A DNA stretch of 64,000 bases. It comes from Furcasterigmium furcatum (lineage: Eukaryota > Ascomycota > Sordariomycetes > Glomerellales > Plectosphaerellaceae). Under the pieces are notes generated by a model that saw only the letters and a list, made by a program, of their open reading frames with translations, was not told the DNA's origin and did not search any database. Position numbers and translations under genes: made by a program. Shown piece after piece: positions 21,821 to 33,074 of this stretch; position 1 is the first letter of the stretch; each line of letters starts with the position of its first letter. Where the stretch lies: NCBI GenBank assembly GCA_001599815.1, contig BCIA01000005.1:2787487-2851486 (forward strand), read 5' to 3'.

Positions 21821-23149
21821 CGAAGTCCCGTTGGCGCGCGATGTGGCAGCACTTCAGATAGATGAGTGATTCGTAGAATACCGAGCGCGCTTTGCTTGAT
21901 GTGTCTTGTGTGTCTGATTGACTGTGCTTAGGGTCGAGACGAGAGGGCGTTGGTGAGGAAAGTTCCAGAACAGCACCGGATTCTCAATTGGCGGAATCGA
22001 ATAGGCTCGGCGAGAGCAGCGCGGGTATCGGTTTTGCGCAACAGGATGGAAATTCGTTGGCGGTGATTCGGGCCTCGATGACCGTGGGAAGGAGTTTGTC
22101 TTGTCGAGCGGAGTGGAGGATTGTGATGACGACTTGGATGTAGCTAGTGATGCAGGAGGAGAGACGTCGGGGGGCGCGTAACCGGAGCGGAACAACAGGG
22201 CACTGCGAAGGTGGTTTCAGTGCCTCCAGTTCTCAGATATCGCGCACGGGAGAGTCTTGACGCTGATTTGGATGGGGCATTTGTAGGATGATGGGAAGAG
22301 GGAATGGCAATGAGAAAAGATGAAGGGAGTGGCTGAGGTGGATTTGGACTCGCATTTCGCATCCAGGCTCGGATTCCGTAGGATCCGCATTGAACGATTA
22401 GGCTAATGGGGCGTTGGTTGGAAGGCACGACGCAATTCGCTGTGTGAACAGGTTTGCAGGGAGTACGTGTGCAGGGACGGGATGTACCGAAAACTTCTGG
22501 GCCCCGTTCCACCAATCTGGCCCGCAAACAGCGCTACCTATTCGTACCACTCTACGTAGGTATGTACGTACCTACAAGTACTACCAGGATGCTAGGCTTA
22601 CCTTGGTCATGAACGAAGGTAGATTTCGCTCCCGACTTCTCGGTCGTACTCGGACTCTCATGGGATCTTGCGAGATTCCCGTTGTGTTCTTCCTTCGCAC
22701 TCTCCCCAGGTTAGGGGCACCGAGGCACAAGCCAGCATACATATCTCGTCCATCCCGTGATATTAAGCTTGACGCTGTGGGCACTTTCAATGCCCGAGAT
22801 GTACAATGTCTTGGCTGGACGTCGAAGTTCGCGTGCGGATGAGCTATCACACGATGTTCCTGGCGCCGGTCTCACTCGTCTCATCCATGAAAAGTCAATC
22901 TCAATTTAGGTAGGCTGCCTCTTCCCGATCTTTGGACCCGTGGACTTGATGACGTCTGTGATACTAGAGCCCCGGTAATTGCTTAAATTGTAGACCCTAG
23001 CGCCCATGGCCAAGTCCGCTGGAAATTTCGTGCCAAATGATTTCAACCTTCAGATCCTCCAATCACCCACCGCTGCATGGCGAGCCGTTATCAAAACGAC
23101 GGAACACCCGAAATCATTCAGACGGTCTACGAATATCAAGGCAACCACC
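21821..23149. other. Divergent intergenic region, DUF2985 gene / SEN15
   Basis: 1.3 kb. It contains the palindromic cluster CTACGTAGGTATGTACGTAC around 22,552-22,571. Open frames on both strands lack family resemblance. The in-frame ATG at 23006 lies inside this stretch (see SEN15). Confidence 0.4.
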
Positions 23150-23647
23150 ATGGACGGAGCACATCTCATAGATCTTGCTGCTCTTGTCTCTGCCAACCTC
23201 AGGGATCAGCACGACTGGACGAACATTGATACTCATGAACCTCCTCCCAAAGCCGGCTTTGCCCGTTCGAGGGACCGACCGGTCCTCAGCGGCATGCCGC
23301 CACGCAGGCTGTACGTCCACCCCGATGAACAAATCGAGGCTCTCCAGGCAAATCATTCCTCGAGCCACGATGTGAGCCAGGATCCCGAGATTGAGTGGGT
23401 TGTCCCGGTGCACATCAGCGAAAAGCTTTCCTTGCGACAATTTGCCTCCATTTTCGATTCTATCGACACTCTACCCCCTGGCGCCGTCCACTCACTTGGC
23501 GCGCCAATATCTCAGTCAAGCACGGGTCGCCGGGACTGGAGGGGATCTGCTCGGCATAAGCGTTACCTGCTCGGGGTCGTACATGATGATTCCACGATAT
23601 CATACTATGTCATGCACGACGGCATAGTGAAACCCAGGCAAAACTAG
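23150..23647 (+). CDS. SEN15: tRNA-splicing endonuclease subunit Sen15
   Basis: Structural subunit of the tRNA intron endonuclease (Sen2-Sen34-Sen15-Sen54). No intron. The conserved C-terminal fold shows RRLYVHPDEQIE, EWVVPVHISEKLSLRQFASIFD, KRYLLGVVHDDSTISYYV and the end HDGIVKPRQN. The start at 23150 sits in an optimal context (ACCACCATGG) and gives 165 residues, the normal size. The first in-frame ATG at 23006 (poor context CCCATGG, C at -3) would add 48 residues of unconserved sequence and is an alternative. The stop is only 29 bp from the stop codon of the convergent dehydrogenase gene. Confidence 0.88.
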   Translation: MDGAHLIDLAALVSANLRDQHDWTNIDTHEPPPKAGFARSRDRPVLSGMPPRRLYVHPDEQIEALQANHSSSHDVSQDPEIEWVVPVHISEKLSLRQFASIFDSIDTLPPGAVHSLGAPISQSSTGRRDWRGSARHKRYLLGVVHDDSTISYYVMHDGIVKPRQN

Positions 23648-23676
23648 ACGACTCGTCGAGCCACATTCGGAATGGA

Positions 23677-25100
23677 TCAGGGTGTGAAGATAACCTTTTG
23701 CACCATCATCTTATTGAAGTCATCATAACCCTGGACGGCTTCCGCGAGGGGCATGATCTTCTGAAACATGAAGCTGTCACCATTGTGTTAGCTCCTCCCG
23801 GGGGGAACGGTGGGCCCGGTGTCGACTCACCCAAGATCATTCTGCTTCTTTTCCAGGGCAGCCAGGGCCTGCGGGAAGATGGAACGAACAGGGCATCGGC
23901 CCATCTGAAGGCGGATGTTCTTACTACGCCCAGGGTCAGCGCACAATGGCCAGGTCCACGCCTCTTCTCCACAAAGCATACCTATAACCTTCGGTGGCGC
24001 TGAAGGGGATCTTATGTGCAGTGCACTCGGTTAACTTCAGTCATCACAGAAGGGACGGATGTCCAAGCTCACCTCGCCATTATGGACGCCTATGCTGTAG
24101 ATGACCCCAAAAGGTCGCACGACATCAAAAGCAGTTCGAAGAGCCGGGCTCAGGCCCACGACTTCGATGATAACATCAGCCCCCCTACCGTCTGTCACTT
24201 CCGCGATCCTCTTTTTGAGCCCGACGGGGTCGGTCTTGAAGTTCAGCGGCTCGGCGCCCAGTTGTCTGGCAAGGTCCAGGCGGCTCTGTACACTGTCAAC
24301 TGCGAAGAGATGACGCGGTTGAAAATCGAGGGCCGCGAGGATCGCGCACAGTCCCACAGGTCCACAGCCGATCACAACAGCCGTGGCGTCGTTCCTCGCA
24401 ACATCGTTGAGGGTCTGGAAGCCAGTCGTGGCGCCAAAGTAACCAGTCGGCCATATGTCGGCCATGAGAAGGAGAGCGTTGTCCGAGAGAGATTCGGGGG
24501 CTTTGACGAGGGTGCCGTCGGCATACGGAACGCGGACGAACTCAGCCTGGCCCCCGTCGAGAGCATCAGAACCAAATAGGAGGCTGTTTTCGCAACGAGA
24601 GGAATGACCTCTCAGGCAGTAAAAACACTTCATGCTACATAACATTGTTTTCGAGTGAGCCGGCATATCTGGAGGACCTGTCGGATCTCAACACGTACCA
24701 GGAAACTGTGAAGGGCGAAACAACCTTATCGCCGATGCGGAAGTCGGCGACGGCAGAGCCCTTCGCAACAACAGTGCCAGTGAATTCATGCCCCATGATC
24801 AGGCCGGCGCCGGCAGGTTCGTGGCCACGAAACATGTGCAATTCCCTGAACGACTCAGACAGCGTCAGCGTGGTTGGTTAACAAGCAGCGTGGGGGTCGA
24901 CGCACGAGCCGCATAACCCAGCCGCGTCTACTTTGATAATGACATCTTGGGCGTCACGGACTACCCCCGATCAGCAATGAATGGGCGAGGGTCCAGGAGG
25001 GGAGGATTATACGAGTGGGAACAGGTCTTTTCTGGACCGAAACTTGGCCAGGGCCGTCAAAGACGACAGCAAGCATCGAAGAGTCGGGATTGTACGACAT
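23677..25100 (-). CDS. Zinc-dependent medium-chain alcohol/polyol-type dehydrogenase
   Basis: NAD(P)-dependent MDR-family dehydrogenase of the zinc class, 356 aa. Seven minus-strand exons: 25100-25013, 24960-24906, 24845-24699, 24634-24073, 24010-23982, 23923-23831, 23773-23677; all six introns are GT-AG, 52-64 nt, and every junction keeps phase. Catalytic zinc ligands are C46 (GLCGSELH) and H67/E68 (GHEFTG). The structural zinc lobe is C97, C100, C103, C111 with canonical 2-2-7 spacing, formed across an exon junction. The Rossmann motif is VIGCGPVGL and the end KIMPLAEAVQGYDDFNKM. The 29-nt exon 5 is unusually small. The substrate is unknown; aryl or secondary alcohols are possible. Confidence 0.88.
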
Positions 25101-26939
25101 TGTCGATGTACTTTATGTTTCTGGTCTTCGGTACCGACTTGGCAGGTAGGTCCCTTTCCGAAAAGGCCGTCTATCGGTGGCTGTTGTCGTGGTTGCAACG
25201 CGGAGCGCGCCTTTTTTTTTTGTGCCCGTCTTTGCCATAAATTAGTGTTGGGCCCCATCTTCCTAGTTTGCCTGTCGTCCGACGTCCGACGTTCGGAAGA
25301 GGCATTTGACCCCGCGCGCGATGACCATGTTCCCCAGAAAATGTTCAACCTGGGTTTGCGCAGAAGCCAAGTTTTCGCTCTGCTATCAGGTCTGGTGTCT
25401 CGATCCGCGTAGCCGCAGGCCGGGAGATACCTGAACGCTGATATGCCAAGATAGAAAGTGGTCCCCGGCTCCATCCAGATGGTGCAGAACCCTTGTGATC
25501 AGGGCAGCCGAGAGCCAATGATCATGGCGAGCGTGGATCAAGAGTGAGGCTTAGATCCATGGGTGGGGATCGACGACCGCGGGACAGGCGCGACACCCAG
25601 GATTGGCAATGGGAAGGTACTTGCGGACACCTTCAGGACCACTGGGCGGTACCTAGGGATCCGGGGATCCATGGCTGACAAGGCAGCTTAGAGATGCTCG
25701 ACCCCAAAGTACCTCTCAGCACTCTATCCGCTGCTAGGAACGTGCCGAAGGTACCGGTAATCACCTGCCGCCTCCAGCACCAGAGCGGCTCCTCCCCCAG
25801 GTCCAGTCCCCTCCGCCCCCCTCGTGCCCGCGCCTCCTCTTTTCCGCAGGGCACCCAGAGCAAGTGGCATCCCAACGTCCGTCCCTCTCTGCTCGTTTGC
25901 CTGCCTGCCTACTACCTACCTTTTACTACCTGCCAGTTGGGATTCTCGAAGCCGAGAGGGTCCCCTTCGCCTCGGACCCTACAGTGTACCTTAGTGATGC
26001 CGTCGGCCACAACATCGCTGCTCTCAACCTCTGCACTGTAGCCAGCCATCGCATCGCCCTCCCCACACCTCCACCGCCGCCCTCTCAACGCATCGTCGAG
26101 CCTCCGAATGCGACGCGACGACGGCGCATCCTCGCCTTCCCACGGCCTTGATCCGACGTAGGCCCCGCCATTTGTCGGGCTGCCACCCTCGCTCCTGGCC
26201 TCGCCTCGTGCCCTCCCACCGTACACGACCAGCCAGCCTCGACGAAGATACGCGGACTGCGCTGCGCATTGTATCACACGCACTTCGACAATACCAGAAG
26301 CTGTATCTAGTCGTCCACGACTGCCAGCTTCGCCTACCGACCTCTTCCCCGCACCGCCCAGCATCAAGCGGCACCGCAGTCGCTTGCTTGCTTGTGCGCG
26401 ACAGTCGGCATCTCATCCGCCTGGGTTGCTGGTCTTACCGCTCCGACTCACAAGCTTCAGTGTTCTGGGCCCGAAGCGGGCATTCGTTGCGTCTTCATAC
26501 CCAGAGTTGACGCCCACCACCCCGAGCGCGTCGATCTCTGCACTCATTGCCCACCACCATCCTCATACAGGCACTTTATTCTCGACTCGATCCAGTGTCG
26601 CTTTTGTCCCGACGGCTTCTGCATCGAACGTCCCCTCCCTGGTTTCGTCCCTGCGGCCCCTCTGGTTCCCCGACGTTCACAGGCTGTCACTCTCACTCCT
26701 CCTCAACTTTACTCGAGACAGCCCTTTCCGCCGATGCGCTGTTTAGCTGGGCACGCGCAATCCACTGCATCGAATCCGTCGTCACGCGGTCGTTCCTTTG
26801 GTGCTGCGCATCTCGTTGCGCTGCCATATCTGCAAGTCGTGCGCAGCGGAGCCCATCCACGAAGGAGGCCTCGCGCCGGTTTGCTTCGAGATATTGTGTC
26901 GAGCTTGCCAACTGGCCCTGGAATTACCTACATACAAGC
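25101..26939. other. Divergent promoter region, dehydrogenase / C2H2 gene
   Basis: 1.84 kb. There is a T-run at about 25,211-25,220. The right part (from about 25,780) is CT- and CA-rich and probably forms a long 5' leader of the zinc-finger gene. Open frames running into the zinc-finger gene from 26,547 are upstream of its likely start and have no family support. Confidence 0.45.
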
Positions 26940-28618
26940 ATGACGACTTCGGCCGCCCGACCTTCCGATCAGGCCATCTCTCACCCGGAGCTATACTACG
27001 ACCCTGATGAAGCAGCTCTGCCGAAAGGAAGCCCACCGATGAACCCGGTCAAATTAAACTTCGCCGTCGCGCCGAGCCCTCACCTCACAACTCCGAGACA
27101 CGTGAGTCTCATGCCACTGTTGTCCGTGGTTGAACGTTCTGACTCTATTCTCAAGGTCGACCCCACCCGGGGCGATGCCGCCTTAATCCGATTCATGGAC
27201 CATTGCAGAGATTCGGAGGCTGCTCGGGATATCATGACACGGGATCGACGAGACGGCCCGTGTGACAGTGCCTCTGCTGAGGACGACCATTCGCCATCCT
27301 CTTCCCCTGCTCACTCTCCTATTCCACGGCCCTCGGAGCCCACGATGCCGCCTATACCTCGCCGGGGAGCTTCTGGTCCGATATCCCTGGATCTCAAGGT
27401 CCTTGCTGCCGGTGCTCTGGCCTTCTCAAGCCACGGCAGCCCCCAAATGCCCCCGATTGCGCCTCACGGCTTGGCCCGCAGTGGAGTTAATGTTGCGGGT
27501 GTTCTCGCTCCCCATAATCCTGGCGCTTCCGCAACCCCAGCCCATGGAAGTGAGTCGCACCCATCTAGGAACGAAGGGCGCCCTGCAAGTCTCGCAGCAC
27601 CTGCGCCCGTACACGCAGCTGGTGCAGACCATCTTTGCGGACGCCAGTCCGTCACGCTTGCGCGGCCCACAGAAAATGCGTCTCCTACATCACCACAGCG
27701 GCCCGGGTCTGGAGGCTTGCCGCCTCTACAGATAGATTCACCAAGGTCAGACAGCAGCATCCATGGCCAAGCATTGCCGTCGATACGACAGCATTTTTCA
27801 GATTTACAACTGTCTCCTGAAACCGAGCTTCCGGGCCTTCGCCACTCCGCTTCATTTTCTCGATCCCCTCCTTCGAGTCTGCCGGGCATTTCTTCCATGG
27901 CGAACTTTGCGGGACACCATGCCACGTCCCCAACATCCCCCAACAGCGGTTTCCGACGAGATCTTCCTTCGCCACAGGCGCTCGCTGGCACGGGATATGG
28001 CTTTCACCCTTTTGGCGCTGGGCATGCCAGGCTTACCGGTGGCGATCATAGCAGCAGTACCGCCGACACTCCGAGCAGTGACCAGTCGTCAACTGCCCCG
28101 GGCACTGCTGCGACAGAGCGATTGGACGGTCTTTCAATTCCCACCCAACCGGGCGGCTACGTTTGCACGTTTTCTGGATGCACCGCGGCCCCTTTCCAGA
28201 CACAGTACCTTCTCAACTCACATGCGAATGTTCATTCTTCTGCTCGTCCCCACTACTGCCCTGTCCCTGGCTGTCCTCGCAGTGAGGGGGGGAAAGGCTT
28301 CAAGCGAAAGAACGAGATGATCAGGCATGGGCTTGTTCATGAATCTCCGGGTTATGTCTGCCCGTTTTGTCCAGACCGAGAACATAAGTACCCGCGGCCT
28401 GATAACCTACAGAGGTATGTTTCCTCATGCAGCGCTCCAACTACGAGTTTGACTGGTGTGGCCCCCCTGGAGCCCTGATTATGACTGACTGAGATGCCAG
28501 GCATGTTCGAGTCCATCACATGGATAAAGACAAAGACGATCCCTTGCTTCGCGACGTGCTCTCACAAAGACCGGATGGGCCTAATCGTGGAAGGCGGCGG
28601 CGAGGGGCGGCATCTTGA
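26940..28618 (+). CDS. C2H2 zinc-finger transcription factor
   Basis: Putative DNA-binding regulator with three C-terminal C2H2-type fingers after a long disordered Ser/Pro-rich region. Exons are 26940-27101, 27156-28414 and 28501-28618 (512 aa). Fingers: YVCTFSGC...LLNSHANVH, HYCPVPGC...NEMIRHGLVH and YVCPFCPDREHKYPRPDNLQ joined across the last intron to RHVRVHH. The end is basic (RGRRRRGAAS). Intron 27102-27155 is 54 nt, stop-free and in phase, so the gene can be read through it; it has GTGAGT, a CTGAC branch and AAG acceptor, and I treat it as an intron. A conserved RGDAALIRFMDHCRDSEAARD block follows it. Targets are unknown. Confidence 0.8.
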
Positions 28619-29314
28619 TAGCCCTCCTGTACAATCCCTTGCGGCATCATGGAGATGATCATTAGATCATTCGTCTGTTAGGACTGCCTGGAGAGTCAAA
28701 ACCGGTCGCAGTTATCATGTATATACAACAACTCTCGCGCACGATGCTTTCACGATCGAGGGTTACCTGTATCTGCCACGCTGCCGGCAGTTTTCATTTT
28801 CCTTGACCATGCCTCTTTCTGGATGAAATTCGGGCGTTCTGGCAGGGTCATATACCACCGGGGGCCGGTGGCCTGGCGAGGCTGGTTGCCATTCTATGCT
28901 TCGGCGCTTGATCATCACCTTGCGCCATCATTTTGTTTCTCGGCCGGAACGATTGCCATCTATCTCTTCTCATTATTCGTCACTGGTCACAATCATGGAT
29001 CCCACTGGGTTTTGCGGCTTTTGGTCTCTTTTTTACTCGCACTCATTGTACGCTTTTGGTTGATTGCATAGGGCTGAGGCGTCCGAAGTAGTGGTGTCAT
29101 GGACTGCAACTCGTTTTGTCGCACGGGGCCACTGCCCTTTCTTCCAAGATTACAGTGCTCGGGTCATACGTGCCGAAGGGCTTCACAACAACCTGTCGCC
29201 GCCAGTCTAATGCCGTCCGATGTGACATCGACCATGACAGTCGAAGACTGACCCTGTTTTTAGAGACTTGCTGCTGGCGTGAGCCGGCATCCAGCAACAC
29301 GAGTCTTGACGCCA
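28619..29314. other. Convergent intergenic region, C2H2 gene / palB
   Basis: 3' flanks. A hydrophobic open frame at 28823-29071 (+) has no relatives that I recognise and lies in 3'-UTR position, so it is not called. Confidence 0.4.
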
Positions 29315-32128
29315 TCACACATCTACGACTTGCCAAGGGCCGATGTGTATGGCATTGTCGCCCAGCATTTCAACCTTGACACCCCCCCATGCAGCATGAA
29401 TTCCCAAGAGCTCCACAACCAACCACAGGTCCTCCCGATACAAACGTTCCGGCTCGATGTCAAAGTCGGATGTTCGAAGAGAAGTACCGCCAGGCTCGCG
29501 GAATGCTCCATCCGCCGAGATCGCCAACAGGGAGGCCTGTGGGCCGCGTCCGTATACGAGCGACATCCGCAGTGATACACGTGGGAAGTGCTGTCCGTTC
29601 TGGTCGGAGACGGAGGAGCAAGAGACCGTTGCGTATGCACGCGTCAGACGCGAGACGCTCAACTTGGCTTGTTTCTTTTCTTCCCCTGCCACGAAGGCAA
29701 GAGGTGGTGCAATGGAGCGCAAGAGGCCAGCGCCTTCGCCTGGGACAGGCCGAATTGTGAAGGGGGTCATTGCACCAAGTCGCATTGTGAAATCGGCTAG
29801 CTGACCGGACTCGAATGTTGAGCAGACCACGACATAAGAGCCGGCTTCGACTCTGGGAACCTGAAAGTGAGCGACGCCACAACGGTAGTCGCCGGAGCTC
29901 GCTACCACGTCCTTGCGGCCAATAGCTGTGACGCGCTTTCCCGATGACCAGACAAGATCAACGTGTATCGCCACTTGCCTGCTCCCAGTCGCCAAGAGCA
30001 CAGATAGGGGCGACCTATGTGGCAGTTCGATGGCAAATTGAGGGTTTTGCGAATAGAAATGTGAAGAAGCATTACCGCCGGCGCTTCTCCTGGTCCAAGA
30101 ACCTGAAACCTCCCGGTAGTGGCTCATCTCGTCCTCGGCAGGCCTGACCTCAAGCGGGGCATCAGAAAAGAACGAGAACGTGCAAGCATATTGGCTCAGT
30201 GGCAGATCTTCCTGGGCCATGACCACGGTGTACGCGTTGTCGGGCTCTAGGTCAAACTTGGCAAGCGTCTGCGGAGAGTCGACATAGGGACCGCGATACG
30301 AGGCCGAGCCCGGCGCCTGAACCCGTTTACCCCGGTTTTCGAATATCGAGATGCTCGTGTAACCAAGTCGACGGGCCACTGCCGCTAGAGACCCAGGCCG
30401 TTCGTTACGAGCTATCTCAAGCTCCTCGTCCGCAAAGTGTCTGCTCAGCAGTATCCACACATTTGTCCGTGACTTCGACTGGATGCAATACTGTGGGTTG
30501 TAGGCAAAAGTGTCCGCCATGGTAGGGGCCGGTACGGTCCAGGTGAAGTGGCGATCCCGACGGTAGGGGAAACAGGCGGGGTTCCAGTTGAGGTACATGG
30601 ACTCGAAGTTTTGTGCAACCTCTTCGAGGGAGATCCAGAATGTGCCCGTGGAAGTTTGAGGGTGAGTCATCTCAAGGTGAGCTCCCGAGGCCGAGGAAGA
30701 GTCTTCGAGCGACAGCCCTGCAACAGCTCCGTCGAGGATGGAATCCGCCCCCTTCCATACCAGGCCGTCGCACCAGGGGTTCTTGACGAGAAGACGACTG
30801 GCTCCATTTTTGCCGTCCACCTCGAGAACAGCGTAGTCGTGTTCACCGACAAGCCCGATTGTTTCTTCTTCGGTCGGAGACAGACGACCCGTACCTAGGG
30901 TAATAATGACGTTGTCTTTTCGGTATCCTGAGACGATTCGTTCCCACGCATGCTCCAGGTCGACATCCTCGCTACAGACCGCCGTCAGTCGACTTGAAGG
31001 GAAATACCCAGGTTGGATGCGGGGTCGTCTATGTTACCTCTGGAGGAACACCTGCTCGGGAATCCAACCTGTGAGAACCCAGAGGTCCGTTCCAGAATTG
31101 CTGCCTGGAAAGTCATAGCCACCGCGGACTTTCAGATATGCCTTCTCCATAAGAGCTGGCCAGAGAAGATCAGGATTCCGTCGGTCGACAACGAAAAGAT
31201 TGCGGCCGATGTCACCCCGTGACACAGGCAGGCGATCATCGACAGTCACCTCGCGGAAACACCCGTTGAAATGCATACGAAAGATATACTTTCCATTCGA
31301 AGACACACGAGGCCGAAGCTTCTCGTTATCGTATGGAAACATGAGACCAGACAAGAGCTTGCGTTCGCGAGCCGTCAGCATGGAAAGGAGGATGATGCGG
31401 CGTCGAAAGGTTGGAACTTACGGGTTTGCCCCCTGCGCCAAACATGAGGATCCTCATAGCGGCGCAAAGACTCGCCACCACCGAGCAATCTGTCGTTATG
31501 TCCTGCACGAGGTCGCAGGCCCCGTCAGCCGCCATCAGGGCGTCATCACGCTCACGGCGGTTCCTGACGGAGGAGCCCAAGAGAGCCGCAGGTCGTTTCC
31601 AACTGTCCAGGATAGATTGCTGCAGCCCAGACATTGCAAAATCGGTCGAATCCCTATTATCGCATTAGAAGGTGACGCACGGTGGAGATCTTCAAGTTGC
31701 ATGACCGACGTGTAAGACTGCTCGCCTTGGGAGGCCGCGAACACCTCGTCCAGAGGGTCTGAGCGCCATGGCTGGAATATGTTGCCATGCAGACAGGACG
31801 AACGCTCAAGAATCCGCTTCTCGTCCAGGGTCGGCTGTTGAGGCTCGGTTTCGGGGGTTCCATGGCCGGTTCCTCGGGACTTCAGGTGTTCTGCTAACAT
31901 GGCCAGCTCGTTGAATTTCTGACGCAGCGCGGCTCGCCTCGGTGGGTTTGCAGGGCCCGCTTCGCGATATGCTCGCAGGTACAGCTCTGCAGAAGCAATG
32001 GCATGCTGTAGAGCTTCGTTGCTCGGACGCTGGGCATCCTTAGCCATGAGCTCCTCGACCTGTCCGCTACCGTCAGCCAAGGACAACACTGCGCCTGGGT
32101 GGTGTCATACAATGGCTTGTTCCTCCAT
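29315..32128 (-). CDS. palB: Calpain-like cysteine protease PalB/Rim13 (ambient pH signalling)
   Basis: Cysteine protease that works with ESCRT-III at the endosome to trigger proteolytic activation of the PacC/Rim101 pH regulator. Minus-strand exons are 32128-32111, 32059-31710, 31653-31422, 31357-31038 and 30971-29315 (858 aa, close to known PalB). Order: MIT-like helices (about 1-80), calpain core, then C2-like domains. The catalytic triad is visible: C179 in DITTDCSVVASLC, H351 in VGEHDYAVLEV and N371 in LLVKNPWCDG. Core blocks KVRGGYDFPGSNSGTDLWVL and GWIPEQVF match the family. The 18-nt first exon (MEEQAI) is short but gives an in-phase junction with a GGCTGACG branch site. No PacC-type GCCARG site was found near the start. 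Confidence 0.92.
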
Positions 32129-33074
32129 AACTCCCGTAGTCAGTCGACTGCTGAATGATTCAACAAACGCCAAATTCAATATATGCGAATGTTCCAACAG
32201 CAAAGCGACTCGAAGATGACGGATGACGACAGGTACGTCTCACTCCGGCTGCTCACTCATGGTTTGAGGAGAGGAATGAATTCGCATCTCACAGGATGTT
32301 CGTTAGTCGAGGCCGGGGATTTCTCGCCTTCAGTCCTCGGCGAGATTCGGTGGCAATGTGACAGACTGAGGGCGCGACGACTGAACGCTGGTGATGGTCA
32401 CCTGGACGAGAGCAACTGGATGCACCCCCGCAGCCATAACAACACGCGCCAGGGCGAGCGGGTCGCAAGTTCAATTACCTTCTTACCTGTTCTGTACTGT
32501 ACCAAGAGCCCGGGCACCGCCTGCACGGTTCCATGGTCAGGTACGTACCTAATTTACCTACCGCCTCTTGCAGCAGAGGTCCATTTGTTGGCTGCTGACT
32601 AACAGCCGAGTCGGCTTTCCCCGACCCGAGATGACGTTACATGAGACACCCTACCTGTCAGATAGCCGAGGTCCTTCCGCCCACCCAGGACGTCGACAAG
32701 TAGCGATAAGATAGGCTAGGTACCTCGTACCTTGTACCCCACGCGGTGACGGAACTGCCTACCACAGCGTACCTAGCCTTTGTACCTCACCGATTAGCCG
32801 TGAGGCCGAGGTCGCGCGCATCCGCCATCGATGGCCGGTTTATAGTCCTCGACAACAGCTCGCTCCAAAGGAAGCGGGCATGACAGTCCCTTTCCTGTCC
32901 CACCCCTACCCCCTTTCGTCGCCTTCGATATCTCTCAGCTTGTCCTGTACATTTTCGTTGTAAAGTACCATTTGCCAACCTTCTTCGGCGATCTTTTGCG
33001 CACCGGTCTTGACCCTCTCCAACCACCGAGCCTCGAGATATTGAAGACCCATCCCAGCTTGCCTGCTGGATGAC
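32129..33074. other. Divergent promoter region, palB / peroxisomal carrier
   Basis: 0.95 kb with many GTACCT/AGGTAC words: a GTACGTAC octamer at 32541-32548, then TAGGTACCTCGTACCTTGTA at about 32,717 and GTACCTAGCCTTTGTACC at about 32,769. No gene seen. Confidence 0.45.

Noticed and set aside
28823..29071. Hydrophobic 82-codon frame on +
   Set aside because: No family resemblance, lies in the 3' flank of the C2H2 gene, and has no promoter or conserved motif.
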